Shown: positions 1 to 9,590, numbered from the stretch's first letter. The stretch: 64,000 nucleotides of DNA from Schlesneria sp. (GCA_028291515.1 JAQGHU010000081.1:62001-126000), one strand, 5' to 3'. Notes: generated by a model not told the origin, from the letters alone. Translations and numbers: made by a program.

Positions 1-933
1 TCGAACGAGCAGTCCTTGGCTCAGCGTCAAGATGAAGCCGATGTAGGCGAAGACCAAGAAATTGGCGCGATCGCTAAGTCCGTGTCCGCCTGAATCGCCT
101 GACACGAAGGCAGCCCCCAACAAGGGGCCGAAGGTGAACCCGATACCGAACGCGGCGCCGATTAACGCCATCCCCTTGCCACGCGATTTTTCGTCGGTGC
201 TGTCGGCGATGTAGGCTTGGGCGGTCGAAATGGTGGCCCCGGAGATCCCCGCTCCGATTCGCGTGATAAACAGCCACACGAGCGGGCTGAGGCCCAGAAT
301 CGGACCACGATTGCCCCATTGCGTGACGACTGCGAACAAGAAGTACGCCACCGTCGAACCCGCCAAACCGACTAGCAGTACAGGTCGCCGTCCGATGCGG
401 TCCGAGAGTCGGCCCCAGAGCGGAGCGAACAGAAACTGCATCAGCGAGAACGAGGCCATCAAGCCGCCCAGAATGGCACCGCGCCGCCAGTCGTGACTGA
501 CTTCTTGGGCGACACCCCCCAGATGTTTGGTGAGCAGCGAGAGCGTGCTTTCAAATTGAGCGAACGCGAACGTCGTCAGGAAAATCGCGATCAGGATCAA
601 TGCATGAGAGCCCTGGGTCATCGCTCGCAGCCCGGCCATCAGATTGAACAGGTTGCCACGTCGCTTAGGAGTTTCTCCCGGGCGAAGAGACTCGGGGAGG
701 ACCATGAATCCGTAGAGGAACGCCAGTCCGGATAGCACGGCCGCAACATAACCCGGAGCCGCGCTCGGTGCCGCAGCAGCGAAAGCGGCTGAAGTGGACT
801 GGATATCAGAGGGGAGAAAATGTTCGCCATACCGGGGCAACAGCGGCAAGACGATGCCGAAACCAAGCAAGTCGATGAAAACGGTGATGAAGATGACCAG
901 CAGCGGTTTTCGAGACGAGGGCGAAGCACTCAC
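1..933 (-). CDS. MFS transporter, TetA/MdtL-like, partial, with permuted helix order
   Basis: Major facilitator superfamily drug/metabolite antiporter-like membrane protein, cut by the left window edge; 311 codons are visible. The GTG start at 933 has GGAAGG about 10 nt upstream. TM1 is recognisable (FIDLLGFGIVLPLLP). The segment normally found as TM6, central loop and TM7 follows directly (PGYVAAVLSGL, LPESL, FAQFESTLSLL). Only then come TM2 and the MFS signature (SLMQFLFAPLWGRLSDRIGRR), TM4-5 (ISTAQAYIADSTDEKSRGKG, FGIGFTFGPLLGA) and a TM8-like FAYIGFILTLSQG. In the family the LPESL/FESTLSLL segment comes after TM5. The reading frame is open throughout, so this is either a real internal rearrangement or an assembly error. 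Substrate is unknown. Confidence 0.85.
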   Translation of the reverse strand, partial: MSASPSSRKPLLVIFITVFIDLLGFGIVLPLLPRYGEHFLPSDIQSTSAAFAAAAPSAAPGYVAAVLSGLAFLYGFMVLPESLRPGETPKRRGNLFNLMAGLRAMTQGSHALILIAIFLTTFAFAQFESTLSLLTKHLGGVAQEVSHDWRRGAILGGLMASFSLMQFLFAPLWGRLSDRIGRRPVLLVGLAGSTVAYFLFAVVTQWGNRGPILGLSPLVWLFITRIGAGISGATISTAQAYIADSTDEKSRGKGMALIGAAFGIGFTFGPLLGAAFVSGDSGGHGLSDRANFLVFAYIGFILTLSQGLLVR

Positions 934-1132
934 GAGAGCAAAATTCCTTCCAGGGCAAGCAAAGGCGTCCGAAGGCTGCCGATTCTAGACTTGCAGCTTC
1001 TCGATGAACACTGTCCCGCATGAATTAAGGGGAAATCCAGTGAGTGGCCGTAGTTCAATCAGGCAATAGCGATCATTCGAGCTTCCGTGTTATACTAACC
1101 GCTGGGCCAAATGGACGAAATTACCGAGGAAC

Positions 1133-2056
1133 ATGCGGATGAAGTGTGACACGATCGGCACTTATTTTCTGATGCTTGCCACCACGTTGTCGCTGGGTTG
1201 CGCGAAGTCAGTCGCGCCGACCCAGGCTTCGACCTCGGACGGTTCCACGAGTCAGATTCTGGCAGCGGATGCGAAACCTTCCGGTGAGTCAGACTCGAAA
1301 CCAAAGCGAAAACCGATCAAGCCCGTCGAAATCAACGCCAGCGGCTCGGCCGGCACGACTGCCGTGGTTGACTCAGGCGAGCGCGTCGAATCTGCCCGTG
1401 CGGCGCTCAAGCCATTGCAGATCCTGATCGGCAACTGGAACGGAACGCCTCGCAAGGGGACGCTCGATCATCCAAATTGGGTCTGGGATCTGAAGACCGA
1501 TCCGAAGCAGCCAGCCATTCGGATCAAATCCGAAAAGGGTCAGTATGTTCGCGATGGTCGGCTGACCTTCTCTCCTGCTTCGCAGGAATACGAATTCACG
1601 GTGACCGATGGCGATGGCAAGCAGCGAGTTTTCCGCGGCAATTTCTCGCAGGAAGTTCAAGATGTGGCGGGTGACGACAAGAAGCTGCAGCGAACGTACA
1701 AGCTGGAATTGACCGAGCCCAAAGCAGGCACCGACGGCGAACAATGGCGAGTTGTCATCAACCAACAGGAAAACAACCGCTACATTTTGGAAGTTGATCG
1801 CAAGCGAGGCTCCAGCCCGTTCCTGCGCATCGACTCGATTAATACTCAACGCGAAGGGACATCGTTTGCCTTGAGCGATACTGACTACGGCGAAAAGACC
1901 TGCGTGGTGTCACAGGGGCTGGGTACGACCTCAGTCAGTTACATGGGGAAATCATATTGGGTTTGTTGCTCGGGCTGCAAAGCGGCGTTCGAGGATGATC
2001 CTGCGAAGTGGGTCGCGAAGTTCGAAGCGCTGACCAAGGACAAGATGTCCAAGTAA
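1133..2056 (+). CDS. Putative lipoprotein with C-terminal YHS/TRASH-like Cys motif
   Basis: A 307-residue predicted lipoprotein. The N-terminus has a short hydrophobic stretch ending in a lipobox (LSLGC, Cys about residue 23), so it is probably anchored in a membrane facing the periplasm. The middle (about 85-240) is hydrophilic, beta-rich and not recognised; its wording (GNWNGTP, REKGQYV-like strands) suggests a secreted domain of unknown role. The C-terminus has Cys261, then YMGKSYWVCCSGCKAAFEDDP, which resembles the YHS/TRASH metal-binding motif in which Cys pairs coordinate a metal. Start chosen at the ATG after AGGA. It stands 58 nt before the PaaK-like gene and may be co-transcribed with it. 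Confidence 0.75.
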   Translation: MRMKCDTIGTYFLMLATTLSLGCAKSVAPTQASTSDGSTSQILAADAKPSGESDSKPKRKPIKPVEINASGSAGTTAVVDSGERVESARAALKPLQILIGNWNGTPRKGTLDHPNWVWDLKTDPKQPAIRIKSEKGQYVRDGRLTFSPASQEYEFTVTDGDGKQRVFRGNFSQEVQDVAGDDKKLQRTYKLELTEPKAGTDGEQWRVVINQQENNRYILEVDRKRGSSPFLRIDSINTQREGTSFALSDTDYGEKTCVVSQGLGTTSVSYMGKSYWVCCSGCKAAFEDDPAKWVAKFEALTKDKMSK

Positions 2057-2114
2057 GCCGACTGCTTCTGAGATGCGCTGCCGCGACGATTTTAAGACGT
2101 GCCGAGATTGTTGA

Positions 2115-3416
2115 ATGAATCCCGCTGAACAACCCGAGCATTGGTCCCGCGAGACGTTGACGGAATGGCAGTTGGTTCGGCTGCGGGAAATGCTGACGGC
2201 GATTGTGCCGCGAAATCCCTGGTGGACCGCCAAGCTTTCCGAAGCGGGGATCGATCCCGCATCGATCAGGACGCTCGACGATTTCCGGCGGCTACCGATC
2301 ACGTCGAAGCATGAATTCGCCGCAGACCAGGTGGCGTTCCCTCCCTATGGGCGGAATCTGACGTACCCCATCACGGATTACTCCCGCCTGCATCAAACAT
2401 CGGGCACAACGACTGGGCAACCCTTGCGCTGGTTGGACACATCCGCGAGCTGGAACTGGTTGCTGGATTGCTGGACGATCATCTATCGGCTGATGAATCT
2501 GCGACCCGAGGATCGCTTGTGCTTCCCCTTTTCATTCGGTCCGTTCCTGGGCTTCTGGGCTGGGTTCGAAGGAGCATCGCGACAGGGAAACCTGTGCTTG
2601 GCGGCGGGAGGGATGAGCAGCGAAGCGCGACTGAAGCTGATTCAAGAGAATCAGGTCACGATGCTGGGATGCACTCCGACTTACGCCCTGCGTCTCGCGG
2701 AAGTCGCCGCCGAAAAGGGTATCGATGTCGCCAACAGTTCGGTGCGGGCAATCCTGGTCGCCGGCGAGCCGGGGGGGGCGATTCCGTCTGTTCGACAACG
2801 GATCGAATCCGCGTGGGGAGCGCGAGTCTTCGATCACTGGGGGATGACCGAGATCGGACCGCTGGCGAGTGAGGCCGACGACGATCCCGGCAACTTGACC
2901 GTTCTGGAATCGCAGTGCATCGCCGAGATCATTGATTTCGAAACAGGGCAACATGTTTCGGCTGGTACGCCTGGCGAACTGGTCATCACCAACCTGGGTC
3001 GCATCGGAACTCCCGTGATTCGCTATCGCACGGGTGATCTGGTGGTCGCAGATCCATCGCCGCATCCTTCGGGTCGAATCTGGTTGCGACTTAAGGGAGG
3101 GATCCTTGGCCGCACGGATGACATGTTGATCGTCCGCGGCAACAACGTGTTTCCGGTCAGTATCGAAGCGATTATTCGCGAGTTTCCCGAGATCACCGAG
3201 TTCCGCATCGTGGTTTCGCGTCATCGCGAGATGAACCACGTCAAACTGCAATTGGAGCCGATCGCTCAATTGTCCGAAGCCGACACCGCCACGCTGGTGA
3301 ATCGTCTCTCGAAGGCGATTAAAGAGCGACTGCAATTCCAGGCCGAAGTGACCGCGGTCCCCGCGGGATCGCTGCCGCGATTCGAAATGAAGGCGAAACG
3401 ACTGATCCGAGAGTGA
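2115..3416 (+). CDS. Phenylacetate-CoA ligase-like AMP-forming enzyme
   Basis: 433-residue member of the ANL superfamily most like PaaK, which activates a carboxylate with ATP to an acyl-adenylate and then a CoA thioester. The phosphate-binding loop is TSGTTTGQP at 95-103; an aromatic-acid-ligase-like HWGMTEIGP follows, then YRTGDLV and a C-terminal PaaK-type domain with GRTDDMLIVRGNNVFP. Length matches PaaK (about 430). There are no phenylacetate-degradation genes nearby, so the substrate cannot be named; in planctomycetes such orphan ligases are often annotated only as PaaK-like. The gene ends 6 nt from the convergent DUF421 gene. Confidence 0.85.
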   Translation: MNPAEQPEHWSRETLTEWQLVRLREMLTAIVPRNPWWTAKLSEAGIDPASIRTLDDFRRLPITSKHEFAADQVAFPPYGRNLTYPITDYSRLHQTSGTTTGQPLRWLDTSASWNWLLDCWTIIYRLMNLRPEDRLCFPFSFGPFLGFWAGFEGASRQGNLCLAAGGMSSEARLKLIQENQVTMLGCTPTYALRLAEVAAEKGIDVANSSVRAILVAGEPGGAIPSVRQRIESAWGARVFDHWGMTEIGPLASEADDDPGNLTVLESQCIAEIIDFETGQHVSAGTPGELVITNLGRIGTPVIRYRTGDLVVADPSPHPSGRIWLRLKGGILGRTDDMLIVRGNNVFPVSIEAIIREFPEITEFRIVVSRHREMNHVKLQLEPIAQLSEADTATLVNRLSKAIKERLQFQAEVTAVPAGSLPRFEMKAKRLIRE

Positions 3417-3422
3417 TGGCCA

Positions 3423-3929
3423 TCAGGCAGACCCTGCCGAATGATGATCATGTGGTTCTGACTTCGGAATCACCGAAATTCTGCCGTTATTCTCAAGAAC
3501 AGCAAATCGGACCGACTCGGGACCGGCGCAGCCCGCAGCTCGAAGTGACGCGTCCAGTTCATGCGTTGTCAGTTGGCATCGTCGCATGGCCGGATGATCG
3601 ATCTTGCCGTTGTGAATCAAGATCACTGGTCGGCCTTCGATGAATGATTCAAATGTCTTGCTGCGAAACGTCAGCCAGGCGACTCCCGAATTCATCAACA
3701 CGAGGGTTGTCGCCAGAATCAGACCGCCCGTAATACTGTTGTCCCCTCCGTTCATTGCATTCTGTACCGAATTGCTGAGAACCAGCAGCAGCACGAGGTC
3801 GAACGGAGCCAGTTGACCCACTTGCCGCTTGCCCGTCAGACGCAACAGGACCAAGAGAAACGCGTAGACGACGACAGCTCGGATCACAAATTCCGACCAG
3901 TGAGGCAGATCTATTTTCCACATGAACAT
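3423..3929 (-). CDS. DUF421 (YetF/YcaP-like) membrane protein
   Basis: 168-residue protein with three N-terminal hydrophobic segments (VIRAVVVYAFLLVLLRLTGKRQVGQL..., LVLLLVLSNSVQNAM, LILATTLVLMNSGVAWL) followed by a soluble DUF421 domain (GRPVILIHNGKIDHPAMRR, ELDASLRAAG, VRFAVLENNGRISVIPK). LTGKRQVGQLAPFDLV is the hallmark of the family. Function is not established. Two ATGs (3929 and 3923) are possible; AGGA lies about 8 nt from the second. It is divergent from the DUF1549/1553 gene. Confidence 0.9.
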   Translation of the reverse strand: MFMWKIDLPHWSEFVIRAVVVYAFLLVLLRLTGKRQVGQLAPFDLVLLLVLSNSVQNAMNGGDNSITGGLILATTLVLMNSGVAWLTFRSKTFESFIEGRPVILIHNGKIDHPAMRRCQLTTHELDASLRAAGCAGPESVRFAVLENNGRISVIPKSEPHDHHSAGSA

Positions 3930-4180
3930 TTTCCTGTTTCAGCAAAACCCGCACTCGAACGCGGTTGATCAACAAGACAATAGCCATCACGACCGGCGAT
4001 ATGCTGCCCTGGACCTCTCATTGCTGCAATGTTGGCTCGCCAGGCGGGTCGCGGAACAAGAATCGAAATCACTCCCACCGTCAGGTTCAGTGAAGCTGAG
4101 CTTGCTTGCGAGTCGAAACAACCATAATATCCAAGGTGCCTGATGTGTCCCGCCTGCCAATCCCGCCGAGCAACCTGCGA

Positions 4181-6358
4181 ATGCTTCGAACAGCGACCGT
4201 CGTGCCGTGCCTGTTCGCGATCCTGTCTGGATCGCTGATCCTGGCCGCTGACGATGCTGCTTCAGCAGAAGTCCATTTTGCCAATGACGTTGTTCCGATC
4301 TTAAGTCGCTATGGCTGCAATACCTCCGGCTGTCATGGCAAGGCCGAAGGACAAAACGGCTTCAAACTATCGGTCTTCGGGTTTGATCCCGCCGCCGACT
4401 ATGCCGCGCTGACACAGGAATCGCGAGGCCGGCGTGTTCTGCCGTCGATCCCTGACAAAAGTTTGCTGCTGCTGAAGGCGTCGGGCGGTATGCCGCATGG
4501 TGGAGGCGTTCGCATCCTGAAAGGGACAGACGAATATCGGCTATTGCGAAATTGGATTGCGTCCGGAATGCCCATCGGTCGCGACGACGCCCCGAAGGTG
4601 GTTTTGATCCAAGTGACCCCCGCTGAGCGCATTCTGGAGTTTCGCACCAATCAGCAACTGAAAGTGACCGCGATTTATTCGGATGGCCGCGAGGTCGACG
4701 TCACTCATCATTCTCGGTTTCAATCGAACCGCGAATCGATTGCCATCGTCGATCAGGATGGCGAAATATCGATTCAGGATGTGGCAGGTGATGTGGCCGT
4801 CATGGCGGCCTACCTGGATTGTACCGCCGTCTTCACTGCTCTCGTACCACGAGACGAACTCGCGACGTCCGACGTTGCTCCGCCCGCGATCAACGATTTC
4901 GATCGGCTGGTCGACGCGAAGTTGAACAAGCTGCACATCGTTCCATCGCCCCTCTGTGACGACGCCACCTATCTGCGGCGTGTTTACATCGACTTGATCG
5001 GGCGATTGCCGTCGCCACAGGAGTGTCGTGACTTTCTCGCAAATCAGCAGGCAGACAAGCGAGCTCAAGTTGTTGAACGACTGTTCGCTCGCGCCGAATT
5101 CGCCGATTACTGGGCGCTGATCTGGTCCGATTGGTTGCGAGTCGATCGGCAGGCGCTTGGTCACAGTGGTGCCTACGCATACTACAAATGGATTCGGGAC
5201 AGCTTCGCGACGAACAAGCCGATGGATCGTTTTGCCACCGAGTTGATTGAGGCTGACGGGTTAGTGTCCGAACATCCCGCTGCGCAGTTCTACCGAGTCG
5301 CCAAGGATCCGGGCGATGCGGCGGCGATGCTGTCTCAGGCATTGCTCGGCGTGCGGATCGAATGTGCCAAGTGTCACCATCATCCGTTTGATCGTTGGAG
5401 TCAGGACGACTATTTCGGCATGCAGGCGTTTTTCACACCGCTGACCTTCAAGACGACACCACACGGTCAGATGCTGCTGGCGTCCAAAACGGATACCACC
5501 AGGCATAGTCAAACGGGGGCGGAGATGTATGCTCATCCTCTTGGCACAGCCATGCCAGCCACGAACCCCGACGGCGATCGCCGCAAAGTCCTGGCCGCTT
5601 GGATGACGGACCCCTCCAATCCGTTCTTCGCGAGAAATATCGCCAACCGAACGTGGGCTCATTTCCTGGGCCGCGGCATCGTTGAGCCTGTCGACGACGT
5701 GCGATCGACGAATCCGCCGACGAATCCCCAGTTGCTTGATGCGCTCGCCAATTCACTAACTGAGTCTGGATTCGATCTGCGCGAGTTGATACGGCAGATT
5801 ATCGCTTCGCGAACTTATCAGGCGTCGACCGCCGTGAATACCACGAATGCGAATGACGAGCAGAACTATTCCCGAGCCCTCCTCAGAAGACTGAGTGCCG
5901 AGGTGCTGCTGGATGCCATCTGCGATGCGACCGGCGTTCCCGAAAAGTTCGCTGGCGTTCCTGTCGGATCGCGTGCCGTTCAATTGTGGGATAGTCAGGC
6001 CACCAGTTACTTCCTGACGACGACTGGACGACCAAGTCGCACGACGGTTTGCGAATGTGAACGCGTTGCGTCGCCCACGGTGGCTCAAGTGTTGCACACC
6101 TTGAATTCAGCGAATCTCGAGGGGAAGATCAGCCACGACGCCGGGTTGGTTGCCAGGACTCTGCGCGATCATCCGGATGAGAATGGTCCGGTTATCAACG
6201 AGATCTACCTGGCATTTGTCAGCCGTATCCCGACAGAGGTTGAGGCGCAACGCGCGGCTGAGCACTTTGTTAAAGCAGGATCGGATCACCGGCAGTCAGC
6301 CGCCGAAGATTTGGCTTGGGCTCTGATGAATAGTCTGGAATTTGTCTACAACCATTAG
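4181..6358 (+). CDS. DUF1549/DUF1553 protein with N-terminal CxxxxCH motif (planctomycete PSD1-type)
   Basis: 725-residue protein, exported (signal peptide in the first 25 residues: VVPCLFAILSGSLILA). After the signal comes a cytochrome-like segment with YGCNTSGCHGKAEGQNGF, then a bacterial Ig-like region (RILEFRTNQQLKVTAIYSDGREV), DUF1549 (FDRLVDAKLNKL, RRVYIDLIGRLPSP, with CAKCHHHPFDRWSQDDYF) and DUF1553 (NPFFARNIANRTWAHFLGRGI). These families are greatly expanded in planctomycetes and are almost always followed by a DUF1501 gene, as here. They are thought to act in the periplasm, possibly on polysaccharides, but no reaction is proven. An upstream in-frame ATG at 4106 exists; 4181 is preferred because it places the signal peptide at the N-terminus. 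Confidence 0.9.
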   Translation: MLRTATVVPCLFAILSGSLILAADDAASAEVHFANDVVPILSRYGCNTSGCHGKAEGQNGFKLSVFGFDPAADYAALTQESRGRRVLPSIPDKSLLLLKASGGMPHGGGVRILKGTDEYRLLRNWIASGMPIGRDDAPKVVLIQVTPAERILEFRTNQQLKVTAIYSDGREVDVTHHSRFQSNRESIAIVDQDGEISIQDVAGDVAVMAAYLDCTAVFTALVPRDELATSDVAPPAINDFDRLVDAKLNKLHIVPSPLCDDATYLRRVYIDLIGRLPSPQECRDFLANQQADKRAQVVERLFARAEFADYWALIWSDWLRVDRQALGHSGAYAYYKWIRDSFATNKPMDRFATELIEADGLVSEHPAAQFYRVAKDPGDAAAMLSQALLGVRIECAKCHHHPFDRWSQDDYFGMQAFFTPLTFKTTPHGQMLLASKTDTTRHSQTGAEMYAHPLGTAMPATNPDGDRRKVLAAWMTDPSNPFFARNIANRTWAHFLGRGIVEPVDDVRSTNPPTNPQLLDALANSLTESGFDLRELIRQIIASRTYQASTAVNTTNANDEQNYSRALLRRLSAEVLLDAICDATGVPEKFAGVPVGSRAVQLWDSQATSYFLTTTGRPSRTTVCECERVASPTVAQVLHTLNSANLEGKISHDAGLVARTLRDHPDENGPVINEIYLAFVSRIPTEVEAQRAAEHFVKAGSDHRQSAAEDLAWALMNSLEFVYNH

Positions 6359-6398
6359 TCCGCCGGGTCTGCAGACATTGCGAGAACAAAGGGACACG

Positions 6399-7739
6399 AT
6401 GCCACGACGTTACTGCGACGGATTGTCGAGACGCAATGCTCTGCGCATTGGGATGGCGGCAGCACCGGGTTTCAGTCTCACTCTGAATGAACTCTTGCAG
6501 CGTCAAGCGGCAGCGGGTGAAGTCGGGGCGGCAAATCAAAAGGAAAACGTCTCGCTGATCGTCCTGTTTCTGAAAGGTGGCCTCAGCACGATCGATACGT
6601 TGGATATGAAGCCACAGGCACCGGTCGAATTTCGCGGTGAGTTCGATCCGATCGCAACCAATGTCCGTGGAATCGAAGTCTGTTCTCATCTGCCTCGATT
6701 GGCTCGTCAGGCCGACAAATTCGCGCTGCTTCGCTCGTTTACACACACCGACTCCAATCATGGGCCAGCGGATCACTTGATGCTAACGGGCTACGCGCCG
6801 CGAGCGGGCTTCAATCCGAATTTGAAGCCAAACAATCAGTTTCCGTCGCTGGGTTCGATTGTCGCGCGGACGCTGGGGCCACGCGGTTCCGTTCCCCCTT
6901 ACATCTGCCTGCCACGCATGCACGCTTCATGCGGTCCAGCTTACTTGGGACCGACCGCGGCCCCGTTCGTTGTCGAGGCCGATCCCAACGCTCCTGATTT
7001 CTCCGTGCCCGATCTGCTGCCACCAATGACGGTGGACTCGTCTCGACTCGATTCACGCCGCGACTTGCTTTCGACGGTCGATCGTTTCACTCAGTCGGGG
7101 GAAGCGAAAGCCAATTCTGCCGCACTCGCGACGAGTTCGTTCCGCGAGAAAGCGTTTTCGCTGATGGTTTCGCCGCAGACGAAGGCCGCATTTGATATCG
7201 CTTCAGAACCAGACCCGCTGCGACTCGAATATGGCCGCCATTCACTGGGACAGTCTTGTCTGATGGCTCGACGCCTTGTCGAAGCGGGTGTGCGATGCGT
7301 CACGATCGATCACACCAACTGGGATACTCATTACGACAACTTCAACGTTTTGAAGAATGACCTGTTACCTCACTTGGACTCCGCAATGAGTACGCTGTTG
7401 CGCGACCTGCATGATCGCGGATTAAATGAGCGGACGCTGGTGGTGGTGATGGGTGAATTCGGCCGAACTCCGCGTGTGAACAAGGACGCCGGACGCGATC
7501 ACTGGGGACCGTCGAACTGCATTCTGCTCAGCGGCGGCGGCGTTCGCGGCGGGATGGTGGTCGGTGAAACGAACGCGCGGGGTGAGAAGCCCGTGGGAGA
7601 AAGTAGCGGGCCGGCGGACCTCGCGGCTACGATGTTCCACTGTCTGGGGATCAATCCCCAGAGCGAATTTCACACGCCTGAAGGTCGTCCGGTCAAAGTC
7701 ACGAACAATGGACGAGTGCTTCGTGAACTGTTGGTCTGA
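6399..7739 (+). CDS. DUF1501 protein with Tat-like signal
   Basis: 446-residue partner of the preceding gene (40 nt gap). The N-terminus SRRNALRIGMAAAPGFSL resembles a twin-arginine signal. The DUF1501 domain, a distant relative of sulfatases/alkaline phosphatases, shows LKGGLSTIDTLDMKPQAP, the acidic/histidine patch FTHTDSNHGPADHLMLTGY, and near the C-terminus VVVMGEFGRTPRVNKDAGRDHWG. These are the usual conserved blocks. The presumed role is a periplasmic hydrolase acting with the DUF1549/1553 protein; substrate unknown. An in-frame ATG at 6342 overlaps the upstream gene but would bury the Tat motif. Confidence 0.9.
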   Translation: MPRRYCDGLSRRNALRIGMAAAPGFSLTLNELLQRQAAAGEVGAANQKENVSLIVLFLKGGLSTIDTLDMKPQAPVEFRGEFDPIATNVRGIEVCSHLPRLARQADKFALLRSFTHTDSNHGPADHLMLTGYAPRAGFNPNLKPNNQFPSLGSIVARTLGPRGSVPPYICLPRMHASCGPAYLGPTAAPFVVEADPNAPDFSVPDLLPPMTVDSSRLDSRRDLLSTVDRFTQSGEAKANSAALATSSFREKAFSLMVSPQTKAAFDIASEPDPLRLEYGRHSLGQSCLMARRLVEAGVRCVTIDHTNWDTHYDNFNVLKNDLLPHLDSAMSTLLRDLHDRGLNERTLVVVMGEFGRTPRVNKDAGRDHWGPSNCILLSGGGVRGGMVVGETNARGEKPVGESSGPADLAATMFHCLGINPQSEFHTPEGRPVKVTNNGRVLRELLV

Positions 7740-7761
7740 GAACGGATTGTGATCGAATTTC

Positions 7762-8118
7762 TCAATGTGTAACTTTGGGGCGTGTCATCTCGGCAAGATT
7801 GCTGGGAGTTTTGATTTCCATTTGTAGCAGCGCCAACGCCAGCGTTTTGCCTTGGACATCACTTCGCAGGGACAAACTGGCCCCACCAGCCAGCACATCG
7901 TAGAGCATGAAGTTAAGCGCCAGAACGTTGGCCGCTTCGAACCGAATGACGCGCGCTGGCCCCAGCGGCTCAAAATACCGAGCTACTGCGGCCTGTGTCA
8001 GATGCTGCTTCAGCCACAGGAATCCCTGCGGGGTATTGGCAATTATGGCGACATTGGCATGGTTGCCTTTGTCGCCACTGCGCCCATGTGCGATTTCGCT
8101 AAGACGGACTGTCATCAT
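7762..8118 (-). CDS. AtuA C-terminal-like (ferredoxin-fold) small protein
   Basis: 118-residue protein matching the small domain that forms the C-terminus of AtuA-type proteins (LSEIAHGRSGDKGNHANVAIIA, RFEAANVLALNFMLYDVLAGG). It starts 11 nt after the stop of the AtuA core gene and in another frame, so the two parts are separate cistrons, presumably acting together. The start is ATG at 8118 (a second ATG follows immediately). The family is tied to acyclic terpene utilisation in Pseudomonas; whether that holds here is unknown. Confidence 0.85.
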   Translation of the reverse strand: MMTVRLSEIAHGRSGDKGNHANVAIIANTPQGFLWLKQHLTQAAVARYFEPLGPARVIRFEAANVLALNFMLYDVLAGGASLSLRSDVQGKTLALALLQMEIKTPSNLAEMTRPKVTH

Positions 8119-8129
8119 ATTCTCCAGAA

Positions 8130-9482
8130 TCAAAGCACGCTCCAACTCGGCGTTACCGCGCTTTTGGCAACCAGTGCAGGCCAGTAGGCAAACACTTCCC
8201 GGACTTGGGGCCGTCCACCGGTGTAGCCTGTTGTTCCGGGTAGTCCCGAAGTGACGAGGGCAGCGATCTCCTTCGTGAATCGTTCCACAACAGCGCGGCG
8301 TGAGTCGCGTACGCTGACACGCAACACAACCTCGGGCGGATCGGATGTTGTCGAGATCACTCCAGGGACGCAATCGCCGCCCCCCAGGCACTCGATGTTG
8401 CTGAGCTCGGGTGCGCTTCCGGCTCGTGCCAAACGTTCCAGCAGCATTGCTCCACTCTTCTTCGCTTTGGCAACGGAATTTGGCCCGAAGATCAGTAGCG
8501 TGCCACTCGCCGCGAAGCCGTCTCGATAGGCGATCGAGATCTTATAACTGTCCGTCGCCGGTTTCCCCGTCTTGGTTGTGACTCGCACGCGATCAGCAGC
8601 GACTTCCTCTAACGAGACCTGTGTGAAATCGGCAACCACATCCGGCGTGAGATAAGCGGCCGGATCGCCGACTTCATAGAGGAGTTGTTCGGAGACCGTT
8701 TCGCGATTCACGGCACCGCCGGTGTTGCTGGGCTTGGTGATCTCAAATGTTCCGTTTGGACCGATCTCGACAATCGGATAGCCGACGTTGCCCAGATCCG
8801 CAGCATCGGCCCAATTGCACCACAGGCCTCCTGTCACTTGAGCCCCGCATTCAATGAGATGTCCCGCGACAGTTGCCGCCGACAGGTGGTCCCAGTCATT
8901 CCAGTCCCAACCAAACTCATGGACAGCAGGAGCAACCGCCAAAGATGCGTCTGCCACTCGGCCGGTGATGACAATCGAGCAACCTGCTGCGAGAGCCGCG
9001 ACGATGGGAGCCGCGCCTAAGTAGGCATTCACGCTCACGACGCGGTCACGAACAGTGCTCAATGGCAGACCAGTGTCCATGTTTTGGAACGGATGACCCT
9101 GTGCCATCAATTCATCGAGCACGGGTAACAGGTCGTCGCCTTGAACGACACCAATCTTTCGATCGACTAATCCCGCAGCATCAAGGATGACTCTGGCCTG
9201 CTCAGCGCAACCGAGGGCATTCATCCCCCCGCCGTTAGTGATGATTTTCAAGCCGGGCTGACTTTTCAGGATTGGCGTCAGACGCTTCAACGCAGAGAGG
9301 AGATCGCCTGGAAAACCCCCTTTGGGATCGCGCTGCTTCTGAATCGCCAGAATCGACATCGAAAGCTCGGCCAGATACTCCAGTGTGAGATAGTCGAGCC
9401 TTCCCTGTTCGGCGAGCAGGATCGGGGCGTCAATATTGTCGCCCCAGAATCCACAGCCGTTACCGATTCGAATCGTCTTCAT
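8130..9482 (-). CDS. AtuA-like protein (DUF1446, acyclic terpene utilisation family), core domain
   Basis: 450-residue DUF1446 protein: IGNGCGFWGDNIDAPILLAEQGRLDYLTLEYLAELSM at the N-terminus, ITNGGGMNALGCAEQAR, VVQGDDLLPVLDEL, VSVNAYLGAAPIVAALAAGCSIVITGRVADASL and HLIECGAQVTGGLWCNW are all typical. In Pseudomonas citronellolis AtuA belongs to the citronellol/geranyl-CoA pathway, but most homologues elsewhere have no assigned reaction. The protein ends where the fused C-terminal domain of longer AtuA proteins would begin; that domain is the next gene. No other terpene-degradation genes are adjacent. Confidence 0.88.
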   Translation of the reverse strand: MKTIRIGNGCGFWGDNIDAPILLAEQGRLDYLTLEYLAELSMSILAIQKQRDPKGGFPGDLLSALKRLTPILKSQPGLKIITNGGGMNALGCAEQARVILDAAGLVDRKIGVVQGDDLLPVLDELMAQGHPFQNMDTGLPLSTVRDRVVSVNAYLGAAPIVAALAAGCSIVITGRVADASLAVAPAVHEFGWDWNDWDHLSAATVAGHLIECGAQVTGGLWCNWADAADLGNVGYPIVEIGPNGTFEITKPSNTGGAVNRETVSEQLLYEVGDPAAYLTPDVVADFTQVSLEEVAADRVRVTTKTGKPATDSYKISIAYRDGFAASGTLLIFGPNSVAKAKKSGAMLLERLARAGSAPELSNIECLGGGDCVPGVISTTSDPPEVVLRVSVRDSRRAVVERFTKEIAALVTSGLPGTTGYTGGRPQVREVFAYWPALVAKSAVTPSWSVL

Positions 9483-9590
9483 GCGGTTGGCTCACTGCAG
9501 GGCTGATTGGAAGCACGTTTCATACTAACCAATTGTGGGGACCGCGCGTTGCCGGTCAATGCCTGAGGATTCAAAGCCGCCGAATCCCGC

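Noticed and set aside
2532-3335. Long antisense reading frame (267 codons) opposite the PaaK-like gene
   Set aside because: It has a composition typical of the shadow of a GC-rich gene and no protein-family motif; the PaaK-like frame has all catalytic motifs.
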